A DNA stretch of 54,655 nucleotides from Longibaculum muris (GCF_004343035.1 NZ_SMCQ01000020.1:1-54655); one strand, 5' to 3'; shown: positions 24,833 to 33,811, numbered from the stretch's first letter. Numbers and translations are program-made. Notes: generated by a model not told the origin, from the sequence alone.

Positions 24833-25147
24833 ATGTATGAAAATTTCGTCCCGGAACGACTGGCAAAGCTGCGGACTCAAAAAGGCGTGTCTGCACGCGA
24901 TATGTCATTGTCATTGGGACAGGCAAATAACTACATTAACAACATTGAAAACAAAAAGTCCCTTCCCTCCATGCAGTCCTTCCTTTACATCTGTGAATAT
25001 CTGGGCGTGACGCCCCAGGAATTTTTTGACGAGGGGAACCCGGCCCCGCAAGCCTTGCAGGAATTTATTGCAGAGGCAAAAAAACTGGATTCCAGGTCAC
25101 TTTCTTATATCCTGGGGATTATGAAAGAACTCAATAACAGAAAATAA
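24833..25147 (+). CDS. XRE-type helix-turn-helix regulator
   Basis: A 104-residue regulator divergent from the SLOG operon. The helix-turn-helix runs ERLAKLRTQKGVSARDMSLS, then LGQANNYINNIENKKSLPSM, with CEYLGVTPQEFFDEG behind it. The ATG at 24833 lies 8 nt after TAGGAGG; the ATG at 24827 is too close. It probably autoregulates and represses the SLOG promoter. Confidence 0.87.
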   Translation: MYENFVPERLAKLRTQKGVSARDMSLSLGQANNYINNIENKKSLPSMQSFLYICEYLGVTPQEFFDEGNPAPQALQEFIAEAKKLDSRSLSYILGIMKELNNRK

Positions 25148-25172
25148 GCGGCCACGGTGCTGGCCGCTTTTT
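25148..25172 (+). terminator. Terminator of the second XRE gene
   Basis: GCGGCCA-CGGTGC-TGGCCGC followed by TTTTT, directly after the XRE stop codon. Confidence 0.85.
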
Positions 25173-25266
25173 GCTGCCTTTCTTTTATTTTATCCTGCAA
25201 TCCCCCCGATATGCCCAATCCCACTACCGGCGATAAGCCAAGAATCACTCCCGGAATGTCACTTTT

Positions 25267-25680
25267 TTATTTTCCTGTACTTCCAAATCCGCCTGCGCCG
25301 CGCTGCTCGCCAAGCTCTGTAACAAAATCTGCGATCACAACCGGAGTAATTACAAGCTGGCCCACGCGGGAGCCTTTGGAAAGCTCCTGGGTCTGGCTGC
25401 TTACATTGCTGATGATCGCGTGAATCTCCCCGCGGTAGCCGGAATCCACCGGCGGCAGCTCACAGACCAGCCCTTTTACTGCCATGCTGGTGCGTGGAAA
25501 CACATAGCCCGCATATCCGTCCGGCACTTCAATCCCAAACCCAAGAGGGACCTTTGCGATCTCCCCCGGCTGTAACGTACAGTCATAGGGCATGTAGACA
25601 TCTGCACCGGCATCGTTCCCATGCGGACGGAAAGGGCGGCGGTCCTCCGGCACGCCAAAGTCGATCAGTTTGATCTTCAT
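25267..25680 (-). CDS. dut: dUTP diphosphatase
   Basis: A 137-residue trimeric-type dUTPase, which hydrolyses dUTP to dUMP and keeps uracil out of DNA. Motifs in order: GNDAGADVYMPYD (motif 1), PRTSMAVKG (motif 2), PPVDSGYRGEIH (motif 3), KGSRVGQLV (motif 4) and the C-terminal glycine-rich GAGGFGSTGK (motif 5). All are intact. The ATG at 25680 overlaps the thyX stop as ATGA with AAGGAGG upstream, so dUMP production and dUMP methylation are translated together. Confidence 0.95.
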   Translation of the reverse strand: MKIKLIDFGVPEDRRPFRPHGNDAGADVYMPYDCTLQPGEIAKVPLGFGIEVPDGYAGYVFPRTSMAVKGLVCELPPVDSGYRGEIHAIISNVSSQTQELSKGSRVGQLVITPVVIADFVTELGEQRGAGGFGSTGK

Positions 25681-26444
25681 GCGCCGCCTCCTTCCAAAAG
25701 CGCCGGATAGTCCGTTTTCAGGATGTCTCCGGGCGTCATATCCGCTTTCAGCATGTTCCCGCAGGTCATTTTCCCCTCCAGGCATTTGTCCTGTTGGCAG
25801 AAGGGGCCTGTAAGATCAGGGGCAAACAGCGCTGGGCTTAAAGTATAAAGCTCCTGCCAGATTTTCAGGAGCACGATCCGGGTCTCGTCCGTATTGCGCC
25901 GGCATACCCGCTGGCCGATGATGTGTTTCCACTGATAGGGCGTGGCGCTGATAACCAGCACATTCCGAAGCCCCTGGGGCGTGGCATATCCCGCCGCATC
26001 ATGGCCGATTCCCTCGGCGCACAGCTTTTCATAACAGTCCATGCCTTCGTGGCAGCTTTTTAAGTACAGTTCCCGGACCGCAGCCGTGGCGGTTATAATC
26101 TCATAAGGTATGGCAAAATCCGCCTGGCCTGCATAATTGCTGTACTGCAAAGACGCGCTCATAAACTTTACTTCGTTCTGGTGCCTGGTGATCTGTGAAA
26201 GGAACCGCCTGCTTGCCCCTACAACAGCAGCGGTGATCACTGCAAATTTCTGGACCGTCGGGTGGGGAAGGGCGCTGATGGCCGCCACAGTATCATCACT
26301 GAACGATTTTTCATAAAGGGCCATCAGATCGTCCATTGTGGCAATCCGGTGGCCCCTCTGGGTGAGCCGGGCAGCAAAGACCATGTTTTTCTCGGCCTCC
26401 CTGGCCGCCTGGCAGTTTAATATTTTTACTTCAATCCGTCTGAT
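25677..26444 (-). CDS. thyX: ThyX-like flavin-dependent thymidylate synthase
   Basis: A 255-residue ThyX-like protein, expected to methylate dUMP to dTMP with FAD and methylenetetrahydrofolate. The signature region reads RHQNEVKFMSASLQYSNY where classical ThyX has RHR-x7-S, so the third residue is Gln and one residue is inserted. A second motif, WKHIIGQRVCRRNTDETR, is present. The first ATG (26384) would remove the family N-terminus VKILNCQAAREAEK. Upstream the frame is open with no ATG, GTG or TTG; ATC at 26444 lies 9 nt from GGAGG and is the best-placed start. It overlaps the upstream gene by 14 bp. Confidence 0.8.
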   Translation of the reverse strand: MRRIEVKILNCQAAREAEKNMVFAARLTQRGHRIATMDDLMALYEKSFSDDTVAAISALPHPTVQKFAVITAAVVGASRRFLSQITRHQNEVKFMSASLQYSNYAGQADFAIPYEIITATAAVRELYLKSCHEGMDCYEKLCAEGIGHDAAGYATPQGLRNVLVISATPYQWKHIIGQRVCRRNTDETRIVLLKIWQELYTLSPALFAPDLTGPFCQQDKCLEGKMTCGNMLKADMTPGDILKTDYPALLEGGGA

Positions 26445-26757
26445 CGGTATGTCCCTCCTTTACAATGGCTTTCAGTAAGAACAGATAGTTGAGGCTGTCT
26501 GTGATCTTTTCCTCCCATGTGCTTATCCCGTAATCCGTATCATTGTCAAAGCACATGTCATACAGGGAAACGATATGCTTCGCCAGCATCCCGGCAAGGG
26601 CGCGCTCCGGCGTGGTGTGCTGCAAGGCTGCCGCCGCCTTAAAAGCCCCCAGCCGGTCCGTATCGTCCCCGGTATATTCCTTCGTTTTCTTTTGCAGTGT
26701 GTCGGCACAGAGCCGCACCTGCGCGTTAAATACGGCATTGACTTCCTGCTGTGTGAT
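26431..26757 (-). CDS. Small hypothetical protein upstream of thyX
   Basis: A helical protein of about 108 residues: VNAVFNAQVRLCADTLQKKT, then HTTPERALAGMLAKHIVSLY and the C-terminal DSLNYLFLLKAIV. It resembles the small DUF proteins that accompany nucleotide-metabolism genes in phages (possibly a MazG-like helical fold), but I cannot name it. The GTG at 26718 has no ribosome binding site. The site AAGGAGG is followed 8 nt later by ATC (26757) in frame, which is my preferred start; the ATG in between is out of frame. Confidence 0.65.
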   Translation of the reverse strand: MTQQEVNAVFNAQVRLCADTLQKKTKEYTGDDTDRLGAFKAAAALQHTTPERALAGMLAKHIVSLYDMCFDNDTDYGISTWEEKITDSLNYLFLLKAIVKEGHTDQTD

Positions 26758-26866
26758 ATGGCATCCCTCCTTTGAAAAATGGATTGTCCCGAATACTGTA
26801 TAGAATCCGGGACAGTTTTACTAAAAGCAGAACAAAATACACATTATAGCTCTTATCCGCTGCATT

Positions 26867-27349
26867 TCAGGCGCTCGGCAGATAAATCCAGTCGTGCATC
26901 AGGCACACGCTGGGTTCGTCCTCCCTGGGGACCAGGTGGTAGGTACATTCCCCGTACACGGTCCGCTTGTCCTCGATCTCCATGCCATACGCCTTGTAGA
27001 AGCGGTATTCCAGGTTGGAAATGATACACCGCAGCGTCTGCAGCGCCTCCCGCTGTGAAGTCACGATCAGGTCCCGGTCAATGCTGCGCTTTAAGAACAG
27101 CAGGGATTTATAAAGCTGTACCTCCGTCCGGTAAGGGCGGTAATCCTCATGCTCCAGCCATCCGCTAAAGGCCACCGGCCCGCTCTGGACCACATCACGT
27201 TCCGGGTGGTAATACTCGTAGCAGTCCAGGTTTGCCGTATTCAGAAGATAGAGCATTTCCCGGACCTCATTCTCCGGCATATCATAGAACCGCAGAAGGG
27301 AGCGGTACAGATGGACGTAGCCGGGTATCGAAACAATGGTATTCACCAT
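26867..27349 (-). CDS. Hypothetical protein
   Basis: A 160-residue protein with no recognised domain. It is mostly helical, rich in Tyr and Arg: YVHLYRSLLRFYDMPENEVR, then CYEYYHPERDVVQSGPVAF and LQTLRCIISNLEYRFYKAYG. GGAGG stands before the ATG. It precedes the nucleotide gene group and follows the surface operon; a 7-bp hairpin (26785-26791 with 26808-26814) lies between it and the next gene. Confidence 0.6.
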   Translation of the reverse strand: MVNTIVSIPGYVHLYRSLLRFYDMPENEVREMLYLLNTANLDCYEYYHPERDVVQSGPVAFSGWLEHEDYRPYRTEVQLYKSLLFLKRSIDRDLIVTSQREALQTLRCIISNLEYRFYKAYGMEIEDKRTVYGECTYHLVPREDEPSVCLMHDWIYLPSA

Positions 27350-27415
27350 AGAAAAATCCTCCTAAATAGCAGGTGCGGGAGCAGAGCGCCCCCGCACTGG
27401 TTTCCAATATTCTTG

Positions 27416-30400
27416 TTAATCGTTTACAGCCGCCAGCTTTCCCATGACAATAAAGCGGCTCTTACTTCCGGGCGTACAGGTGGAAAGGGTCAGCACCTTG
27501 TCACTGGAAGTCACCGTAACATCGGTCTCAATGACAGACCGGTCCGCCATTTCAGAAAGCCATGTGGTGTAGGCCCCGTCATCCTTCCAGCTAAGCCTCC
27601 AGGGGGAGGTGTCGCTGCCGGATTCCGCCGGTTTCGCCTCAAATGCGGAGAAAACCTCCATCACATAACCGCCGTCAGGGGTGACAAGGTACATCTGCGG
27701 GTGCCCGTCATAATAACTCTGTCCGCCATATTCATTCAGCGCGGCGAACATGGAGCCGTCCCGCATGTTGTGGCCGTAGATAATGGTATTGCGGTCTGAA
27801 AAATCCGCCTGATTCTCATAGTCTGCAAACAGGCAGCCCACCTTGTTATAGGTGCCGTCATACAGATGGCGCAGGTAATACTCGTTATTGTCTGTCTGCG
27901 TTACCGGATAGTTGATGGCCGTATCAGGAAGGTTGAGCCATCCGATGATGTCCGGCCCGTTTTCCCTGAGAGCCTCAAAATCAACAACAGGGAGGACCGT
28001 ACTTGAATCCTCCCTGCCTGTTTCTTCCTCTGCCCCCGGTTCTTCCGGTTCCCCAGCCTGCTCCGGTACTTCCACATGTTTTGCCAGCCCGTTATAGGTT
28101 CCGGCACTCTCGGCATACTGGCTGAGGTCGCGGACGATCAGAAACCCGCTGCCAAGAGCCAGCAACCCGCAGAGGGAAATCACCGCAATGCCGGCAGCCT
28201 TTGTCCTGTCGGTATTTCTGCTGTGCTTTCCCTTTTTTAAATAGACCACGGCAAACAGCCCGCCGCCGATCACAGCCAGCGCCAGAAGCCCGCCATATAG
28301 GAAGATGAAATTATCATCCCCGGTCTGCGGTACCGCTTTGCCCGGATTGGACGGGACAGTCGGATTTGAAGGATTATCCGGGGTGGACGGTGTTTCCGGA
28401 TTGTCCGGCGTTTCCGGTTTCTCCGGTTTTTCATTGAAGAACTGGACCGTTGCGGTTTCGTCCGCCTTGATCTCCACCGTGGCAGCGTCAGGAATGATAT
28501 AGTCCCTGCTTGCCCGGTTGGAGATTTCCGTTACGGTATAAATGCCAACGCGCAGCCCTTTGACCTCGATCACGCCGGATTCCGGGGAGGTAAAGGTCTC
28601 ACAGTAGGAGCCGTCCGCATTCTTGACCTCAAAAGCAAACCCATCCTTGCGCCCGTCGCTGGAATCCTTCGTGATTTTCAGGTTCCCGCGGTACGCCTCA
28701 TTGGTAAAGCCGCGCCCGGCCTCGCCGTTTTCCACAACGGCCACCTGGCCGTCCTCGGTGATTTCAAAATAGTAGGCGTTTTCATCAATCTGGTAGCCCT
28801 CCGGCGCCTTGCTTTCTTTTACAAAATAGCCCTTTGCCAGAAGGCCCTCCGCCGTGTGGTAGCCCGCATCCGATTCTTTCAGTGTGCCAACCTTCGTATC
28901 TTCGGAATCAAATTCCTTATTGCCGTTGGCGTCCTCATACAGATCGAACACCGCGCCGGAGAGGAAACGCAGGAAGGTGTTGTTATCCTTGTCCTTTTTC
29001 TCCACAGAAGAAGGCTCGTCTACCGCTTCGGTTTTCATCACCTGCACGCTGCCCCGGATCAGGGTGTTTTCCACCTTAATCTCTATGCTCTGGCCGTCCA
29101 CACCGATATAGATATGGTGCTGTTCGGGGCTTACCGTATAAAGCGCCGGAGAGGAAATTTCCTTTACGATCCAGTGGCCGTAAGGGATATTCTCAAAGGC
29201 AAAGCTGCCATCCTCGCCAGTAGTAACGGTAAGCAGCGCATTTTCCCCTGTAAATTCCTCGATATCGGGCTTAAACAATCCCATGACCGCGCCGGCCAGC
29301 TTCACATCCTCGCCGCCCTCCGGGTTTTCCCCGGCTTTCACGCCGTCCACACGCCCGCGCAGCAGGTCATTGGAAACAGCTTCTCCCTCGTTTACAAGAA
29401 CCTGCACCAGCGCCGCCTCCTGGCCGGCATATTCAAAAACAACCGGATATTCCGTATCAGGGAGGATATAGGCGCTGTTTGTGGTGCGCTCCTTCACATA
29501 GTAGCTGCCAAAAGGCAGGTCGGAGGCAAAGGAAGCGCCATAGCCGCCCGCCCCATCCGGGTCAACGGAAACCACCTCCAGAAGCCCGCCTGCCGGGATC
29601 ACGCTGCCGTCAAGGGCCGTCAGATCAGCGGAAGCATACAGCCCGAAAGAAATGTCTTTGTATTCCTCGTTCATGCCGAGCCCGAACAGCCCGTCCGTTT
29701 CCAGCGCTTTAGACAGGCTTACCGCCACCTTCTGGCGCTCGTCATAGAGGCCAACCGCGGCCTGCGTCACTTCCACGGTTTCCCCCGCATAAGTAAGCTC
29801 CGCGTATTCCGGCTGGGTGTTTAAGACCATCCCCTCCGGCGCCTGGCGTTCCTCCAGACGGTAGCGGCCCAGGTACAAAAGCCCGCTCTGTGCCGTTCCA
29901 TCTTCCCCGGTGGTAAGGGTCTCCACGACGGCATCCTTTGCCGCCCTGAGCGTACCGTCGCCGGTATAAATATCTTCATCCGCGATCACGTCATAGACTG
30001 CGCCCGGAAGCCCCATGACCTCATACACCGGCTGGTACAGGCCGCCGTTCTCCTGGACGGAAGCGAATACCTCGCCGGTCTTGGTAATGGCAAGCTGCCC
30101 CTTCTGCGGCATATTGTGCTGTGTGACCGTGACAACCGACTCGCTGCCGTCAATGGTAAACGGCACCGGCTCACTGGAAAGCACATAACCGTAGGGCGCC
30201 GCCACCTCATACAATTCATAATCTCCGGTGTGCAGAGGCTCCGGCAGCATCAGCCAGCCTTCATCCGAAACATAGAAGGTATCAAGGGTTTCCGGGTTCG
30301 GGTAGTAGATTTCCTGGGTGACAAGTTCCCCGGTGGACAAATCCCTGATCTGGAAGCCGGTGCCCGTCATCGGGATAATATTGCCGGTCTCCGCGTCGCA

Positions 30401-32329
30401 TTTCTCCACACGCAGCCTTGCGGTAATGGTACGGTTATTCAGGATATAGCTGTAAGTCTGTCCGTTAGAGGAAACAAAGACCGTAAAATCCGGGATAAAT
30501 GCCTTCCCTTCCTCGCCGGAAACCTGGTGCACCGTGTAATGTCCGTAGGGGAGCATTTTGGAGGAAGCGAAGCCGTCCCCGTCCGTGGTGAGCAGGTCAC
30601 GCTCGCTTTCCTTCGCTGCGTCATAGCTGCCAGCCGCTTTCAGATAGACCTCAAAAACTGCGCCGGCCTCCGGGCGCTCAATGACGCCCTCATTGGGCTC
30701 GTCCGTATTTTCATCCCCGGACACATCCGGGTCCAGGTCGTCCGTATGCTTCACAAGCTGGATGTTTCCGTAAATGACCGTTTCCGTGACCTGGTTCTCG
30801 GTGGTGTTCAGCTCCACTTCATAAAGCGTGGGGGAGGCGCCCACCTCATAGACCGTATCGTTTAAGAGGTAGCCGGTGCTCGGCTCAATCTCCCGCACGG
30901 TCCAGTTATCGCCGCAGACATAGTACCGGGTCATAAAGCTGCCGTCCGGCCCGGTAGTGTAGGTGTCTACCAGCTCGCCGTTGTTATAAATCCCGTAAAC
31001 TGCCCCTGCAAGGGTGGCGTCGCCCTGGGCGGCGCCGGTATCTGCGTCACTCTTTACCACATGGACACGGAATTTTTTCAGGATATTGCTGAAATGCACC
31101 GTGGCGGTCTGGCCGCTTTCAATGGTGGCATACTGCGCGGAAGGGGTCACATAGCGGTCCACCGGCAGCTCCTTCACCAGATAGGTGCCGGGCAGCAGCT
31201 TTTCCTTGATCTGCCCGTTTTCCCCGGTAGTGACGGTTTCATCCACCTTGTTCCCCAGGATGTCCGTGCCGGAGATTTGGAAAGGAATCCCGGACACAAT
31301 GCCGTCCTCGCTGGTCTTGACAATCTTTGCGGTGCCGTAGGTCTCGGTCTTGATCTTTACAAAGAAGGAGACCGGGTCGCTGGCGCCGGTCATCATGGTC
31401 TGGTAGCCCGGCCTCCCCCAGATCAGCATGTCGTTAGCAACCGGAATATCCTTTCGGAATTCAAAGGCGACAGGGTCCATGATCATGTTCTTGCTGGTGA
31501 ACGTGTACTTGTTCCCGCTCCTTGTGGCGGAAACGCCGCTGCCTTTCAGGGTCTCCAGATCGATTTTCAGGTTATTGGTGTCCGTGACGGTCAGGGTATA
31601 GACTTTTTTCTCCGTGTCCCATTTCAGCTCCAGTTCCGGGGCTTCACTTTTCTTCGTGGAAGTAAAGGAGGGGACCGTGGAATGGGAGGCGACCTGTGAA
31701 AGAATCCAGTTGTAGGCCTTTTCCGCAGGACGTCCGGCAATCACGCTGAAATACTGGTCTGCATTTGCCTGGCCGTTCCCATGCCGGCTGTAAGGGTCGC
31801 TGCGGAGCTGCTGCTGGTATTCCCAGAGGATGATCTGCGTCGCCATTTTATAATCGTCCTCGTTAATGCCGGACACAGGGAGGGAAGCGCCGGGTTTCCA
31901 GCCGTAGATTGTCGTGAGGGTAATCCCCCGCCTTGCCTCGGAAGGGAGCAGGTTCAGGTAATTGCTGTTGGTGCCGCTTTCCGACGTATAGGTATTGTCG
32001 GAAGTGTTATAGGCAATACCGCTTTCCACGCAATAGACATGGTGGCTCACCCCGCCCGAATCTGTCAGCATGTAATGCCGGTAGGCGCTGCCGCCAGAGC
32101 TGGTGCGCACATCCATCGTCCCGTCAGAATTGTAAACAAGGTAGGTGTAAGGCGCCGGCGCATAATAATGCCGCCCGTCAGAACCGACGTACTGGTCTCC
32201 GAGCCAGGAGCTTGCCTTCTGGCCCACGGAGGCGGCGGACGCCTGGGAAGGGAACACCCCGCAGAGGCATACTGCGCAGAGCAGGAGCGCCAGGAGCCTT
32301 TTCAGGCCGTGCTTTTTCATATTTACCAT
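27416..32329 (-). CDS. Thioester/Cna-B surface adhesin fused to class B sortase
   Basis: A 1637-residue secreted, wall-associated protein. A signal peptide ends near ASA (residue 32). A thioester-domain signature follows, with Cys100 in YCVESG and Gln165 in ATQIILWEYQ, suitable for covalent binding to host surfaces. About ten SpaA/Cna-B repeats, rich in ETVTTGENG- and LPYGHY-like segments, span 340-1310. A Pro-rich linker leads to VPQTGDD (1333), a membrane helix and positive charges, the usual end of such adhesins. Here the frame continues: a second membrane helix (about 1378-1398) and a complete class B sortase with His1520 (IYGHNM), Cys1618 (LSTCTPGS) and Arg1625. The ATG at 32329 follows GAGGATTT. 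Sortase is normally a separate gene in these ICEs. Confidence 0.9.
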   Translation of the reverse strand: MVNMKKHGLKRLLALLLCAVCLCGVFPSQASAASVGQKASSWLGDQYVGSDGRHYYAPAPYTYLVYNSDGTMDVRTSSGGSAYRHYMLTDSGGVSHHVYCVESGIAYNTSDNTYTSESGTNSNYLNLLPSEARRGITLTTIYGWKPGASLPVSGINEDDYKMATQIILWEYQQQLRSDPYSRHGNGQANADQYFSVIAGRPAEKAYNWILSQVASHSTVPSFTSTKKSEAPELELKWDTEKKVYTLTVTDTNNLKIDLETLKGSGVSATRSGNKYTFTSKNMIMDPVAFEFRKDIPVANDMLIWGRPGYQTMMTGASDPVSFFVKIKTETYGTAKIVKTSEDGIVSGIPFQISGTDILGNKVDETVTTGENGQIKEKLLPGTYLVKELPVDRYVTPSAQYATIESGQTATVHFSNILKKFRVHVVKSDADTGAAQGDATLAGAVYGIYNNGELVDTYTTGPDGSFMTRYYVCGDNWTVREIEPSTGYLLNDTVYEVGASPTLYEVELNTTENQVTETVIYGNIQLVKHTDDLDPDVSGDENTDEPNEGVIERPEAGAVFEVYLKAAGSYDAAKESERDLLTTDGDGFASSKMLPYGHYTVHQVSGEEGKAFIPDFTVFVSSNGQTYSYILNNRTITARLRVEKCDAETGNIIPMTGTGFQIRDLSTGELVTQEIYYPNPETLDTFYVSDEGWLMLPEPLHTGDYELYEVAAPYGYVLSSEPVPFTIDGSESVVTVTQHNMPQKGQLAITKTGEVFASVQENGGLYQPVYEVMGLPGAVYDVIADEDIYTGDGTLRAAKDAVVETLTTGEDGTAQSGLLYLGRYRLEERQAPEGMVLNTQPEYAELTYAGETVEVTQAAVGLYDERQKVAVSLSKALETDGLFGLGMNEEYKDISFGLYASADLTALDGSVIPAGGLLEVVSVDPDGAGGYGASFASDLPFGSYYVKERTTNSAYILPDTEYPVVFEYAGQEAALVQVLVNEGEAVSNDLLRGRVDGVKAGENPEGGEDVKLAGAVMGLFKPDIEEFTGENALLTVTTGEDGSFAFENIPYGHWIVKEISSPALYTVSPEQHHIYIGVDGQSIEIKVENTLIRGSVQVMKTEAVDEPSSVEKKDKDNNTFLRFLSGAVFDLYEDANGNKEFDSEDTKVGTLKESDAGYHTAEGLLAKGYFVKESKAPEGYQIDENAYYFEITEDGQVAVVENGEAGRGFTNEAYRGNLKITKDSSDGRKDGFAFEVKNADGSYCETFTSPESGVIEVKGLRVGIYTVTEISNRASRDYIIPDAATVEIKADETATVQFFNEKPEKPETPDNPETPSTPDNPSNPTVPSNPGKAVPQTGDDNFIFLYGGLLALAVIGGGLFAVVYLKKGKHSRNTDRTKAAGIAVISLCGLLALGSGFLIVRDLSQYAESAGTYNGLAKHVEVPEQAGEPEEPGAEEETGREDSSTVLPVVDFEALRENGPDIIGWLNLPDTAINYPVTQTDNNEYYLRHLYDGTYNKVGCLFADYENQADFSDRNTIIYGHNMRDGSMFAALNEYGGQSYYDGHPQMYLVTPDGGYVMEVFSAFEAKPAESGSDTSPWRLSWKDDGAYTTWLSEMADRSVIETDVTVTSSDKVLTLSTCTPGSKSRFIVMGKLAAVND

Positions 32330-32376
32330 AGAAATCCTCGCTTTCTTGTATTTGATTGGAATATAAAAGGACAGCT

Positions 32377-33576
32377 TTACTCGCTGTCCTCCTGTTCATC
32401 GTTGATCCTGTCCTCAAAATCGTCCTCGGAGAGATATTCCGTCCCGCCGTAAGCCTCGTCCGGGTCAAAGCCTTCGCCGTATCCGTCATCCTCGAAATCC
32501 TCGTCATCCTCCGCCTGCTGTTTCGGACGGACGATCTTCACATAATAGCCAACGCCTCCTGCTGCAAGCAGGGCAATGATAATAAAAATGATCGTGCCGG
32601 CGCTGCCCTTGTCTTTTTTTGGCTGCTCGGCCTGCGCGGGTTCCTCCGTTTCCGCAGGTTTTTCCTTCCCGGCACAGCCTTTCAGGTCATTCTTGCAGAC
32701 CGGGCAGGCGGTATCAACTTCCCCGGCTGCGCATTTCTCCGTACAGGTGCAGACATCCTCTGCCGGGATCGCACTCATGGTGTCCTCGCTCTTTTCCGCC
32801 AGCGCCATCAGGTCAGCCTCGGTAACGCCGTTCAGGAAGTAGACGTTGTTGCCGTCCCGCTTTCCGTCAATAATCAGATAGAACACATTCCCGTCCTCGG
32901 AGGTGATGGTGTAAAACTGTTTATCCCCATCTTCCCCGGTGGCCGTATCTAACACCGTGCCGGTGCCCTCCGGGGTAAATGCGCCGTCCGGGATAGCGGA
33001 AGCGGATTCCGTTTCCTCCTGGGAATCGGGGCTGCCGCCGTTTGTGCCGGAGGCTGTATTACCGCCGCCATTGGCGCCCGTATTCGTACCTGTATTAGAA
33101 CCGTTCCCGGAATTGCTGTTCCCGGCATTGCTGTTTGTGCTGCCAGGGGAAGCAGCCTGGGCCTGCACAGGTTTTGCCGCCGTGCCGCCCTGGTTCTGCT
33201 GTGTTGCAGCCGCAGGTTTTTCCGTGGGCGCCGGTTCCTCATAATAGGGATTCTCAAACTTCACGGTCTTTGAGCGGTTCCCGGCATAGTCCTGGGCGTA
33301 CACGCTTACCTGCTTTTCCGTGCCGGCATAATCCTTTAAGGTGACGGAAGCCGCCCCATTGGTTAGGGAATTGATACGGTTCCCGTCCACAAAGACCGCC
33401 TCCACGCCGGAATTATCGTCGCTGCTTTCTATTTTCAGCGTGTCGCCGTCCAGGGAAGCCGTAAGTTCGGGCGGCGTGGTATCTTTGTCCCCGGCTGCAT
33501 AAGCCGTCAGGGGCAAAGATATGGCGCTTATGACAAGCATAAGCGCCAGTAGCAGAGAGATTTTTTTAGTCCTCAT
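32377..33576 (-). CDS. DUF4366-like secreted/membrane protein
   Basis: A 399-residue protein of the DUF4366 type. A signal peptide (about 1-28, ending AYAA) precedes an Ig-like domain (TPPELTASLDGDTLKIESSD and the following strands), then a Ser/Asn/Gly-rich linker (about 125-190) and the DUF4366 core with FYTITSEDGNVFYLIIDGKR. A six-Cys cluster follows (CTCTEKCAAGEVDTACPVCK), then one membrane helix (about 325-345) and a very acidic cytoplasmic tail. The ATG at 33576 has AGGAGG before it. It lies between DUF4315 and the adhesin in one operon, a conserved order in Tn1549-type ICEs. Confidence 0.85.
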   Translation of the reverse strand: MRTKKISLLLALMLVISAISLPLTAYAAGDKDTTPPELTASLDGDTLKIESSDDNSGVEAVFVDGNRINSLTNGAASVTLKDYAGTEKQVSVYAQDYAGNRSKTVKFENPYYEEPAPTEKPAAATQQNQGGTAAKPVQAQAASPGSTNSNAGNSNSGNGSNTGTNTGANGGGNTASGTNGGSPDSQEETESASAIPDGAFTPEGTGTVLDTATGEDGDKQFYTITSEDGNVFYLIIDGKRDGNNVYFLNGVTEADLMALAEKSEDTMSAIPAEDVCTCTEKCAAGEVDTACPVCKNDLKGCAGKEKPAETEEPAQAEQPKKDKGSAGTIIFIIIALLAAGGVGYYVKIVRPKQQAEDDEDFEDDGYGEGFDPDEAYGGTEYLSEDDFEDRINDEQEDSE

Positions 33577-33811
33577 TCTTATCCTCCTGTTTCTGCAGCG
33601 GGCCATCCCCGGACGGGGCGGACTGCTGCGATTTCAGAAATTCGGCCAGCTGCTGGGGTGTCAGATGGAAGCTGCGGGCAATCGCCACATAATCGGTATT
33701 CTCCAGCTCCGTTTTCTGCTTTTCCAGGTCGCGGAGCTTGGCCTGCATCTCCGCAATCTTTGTTTTTGTCTTGTCGATCTCTTTCTCCAGTTTCTCAATC
33801 TTAGGGTTCAA
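33566..33811 (-). CDS. DUF4315-like coiled-coil protein
   Basis: An 81-residue protein. The first 40 residues form a coiled coil (KIEKLEKEIDKTKTKIAEMQ), followed by the conserved YVAIARSFHLTPQQLAEFLK of DUF4315. The start is TTG with GGAGG 7 nt upstream. It is the first gene of the surface operon, directly downstream of the repeat-rich AT region. Confidence 0.85.
   Translation of the reverse strand: MNPKIEKLEKEIDKTKTKIAEMQAKLRDLEKQKTELENTDYVAIARSFHLTPQQLAEFLKSQQSAPSGDGPLQKQEDKNED

Noticed and set aside
28856-32452. Long plus-strand frames opposite the adhesin gene
   Set aside because: Shadow frames caused by biased codon use in Cna-B repeats; no recognised domains.
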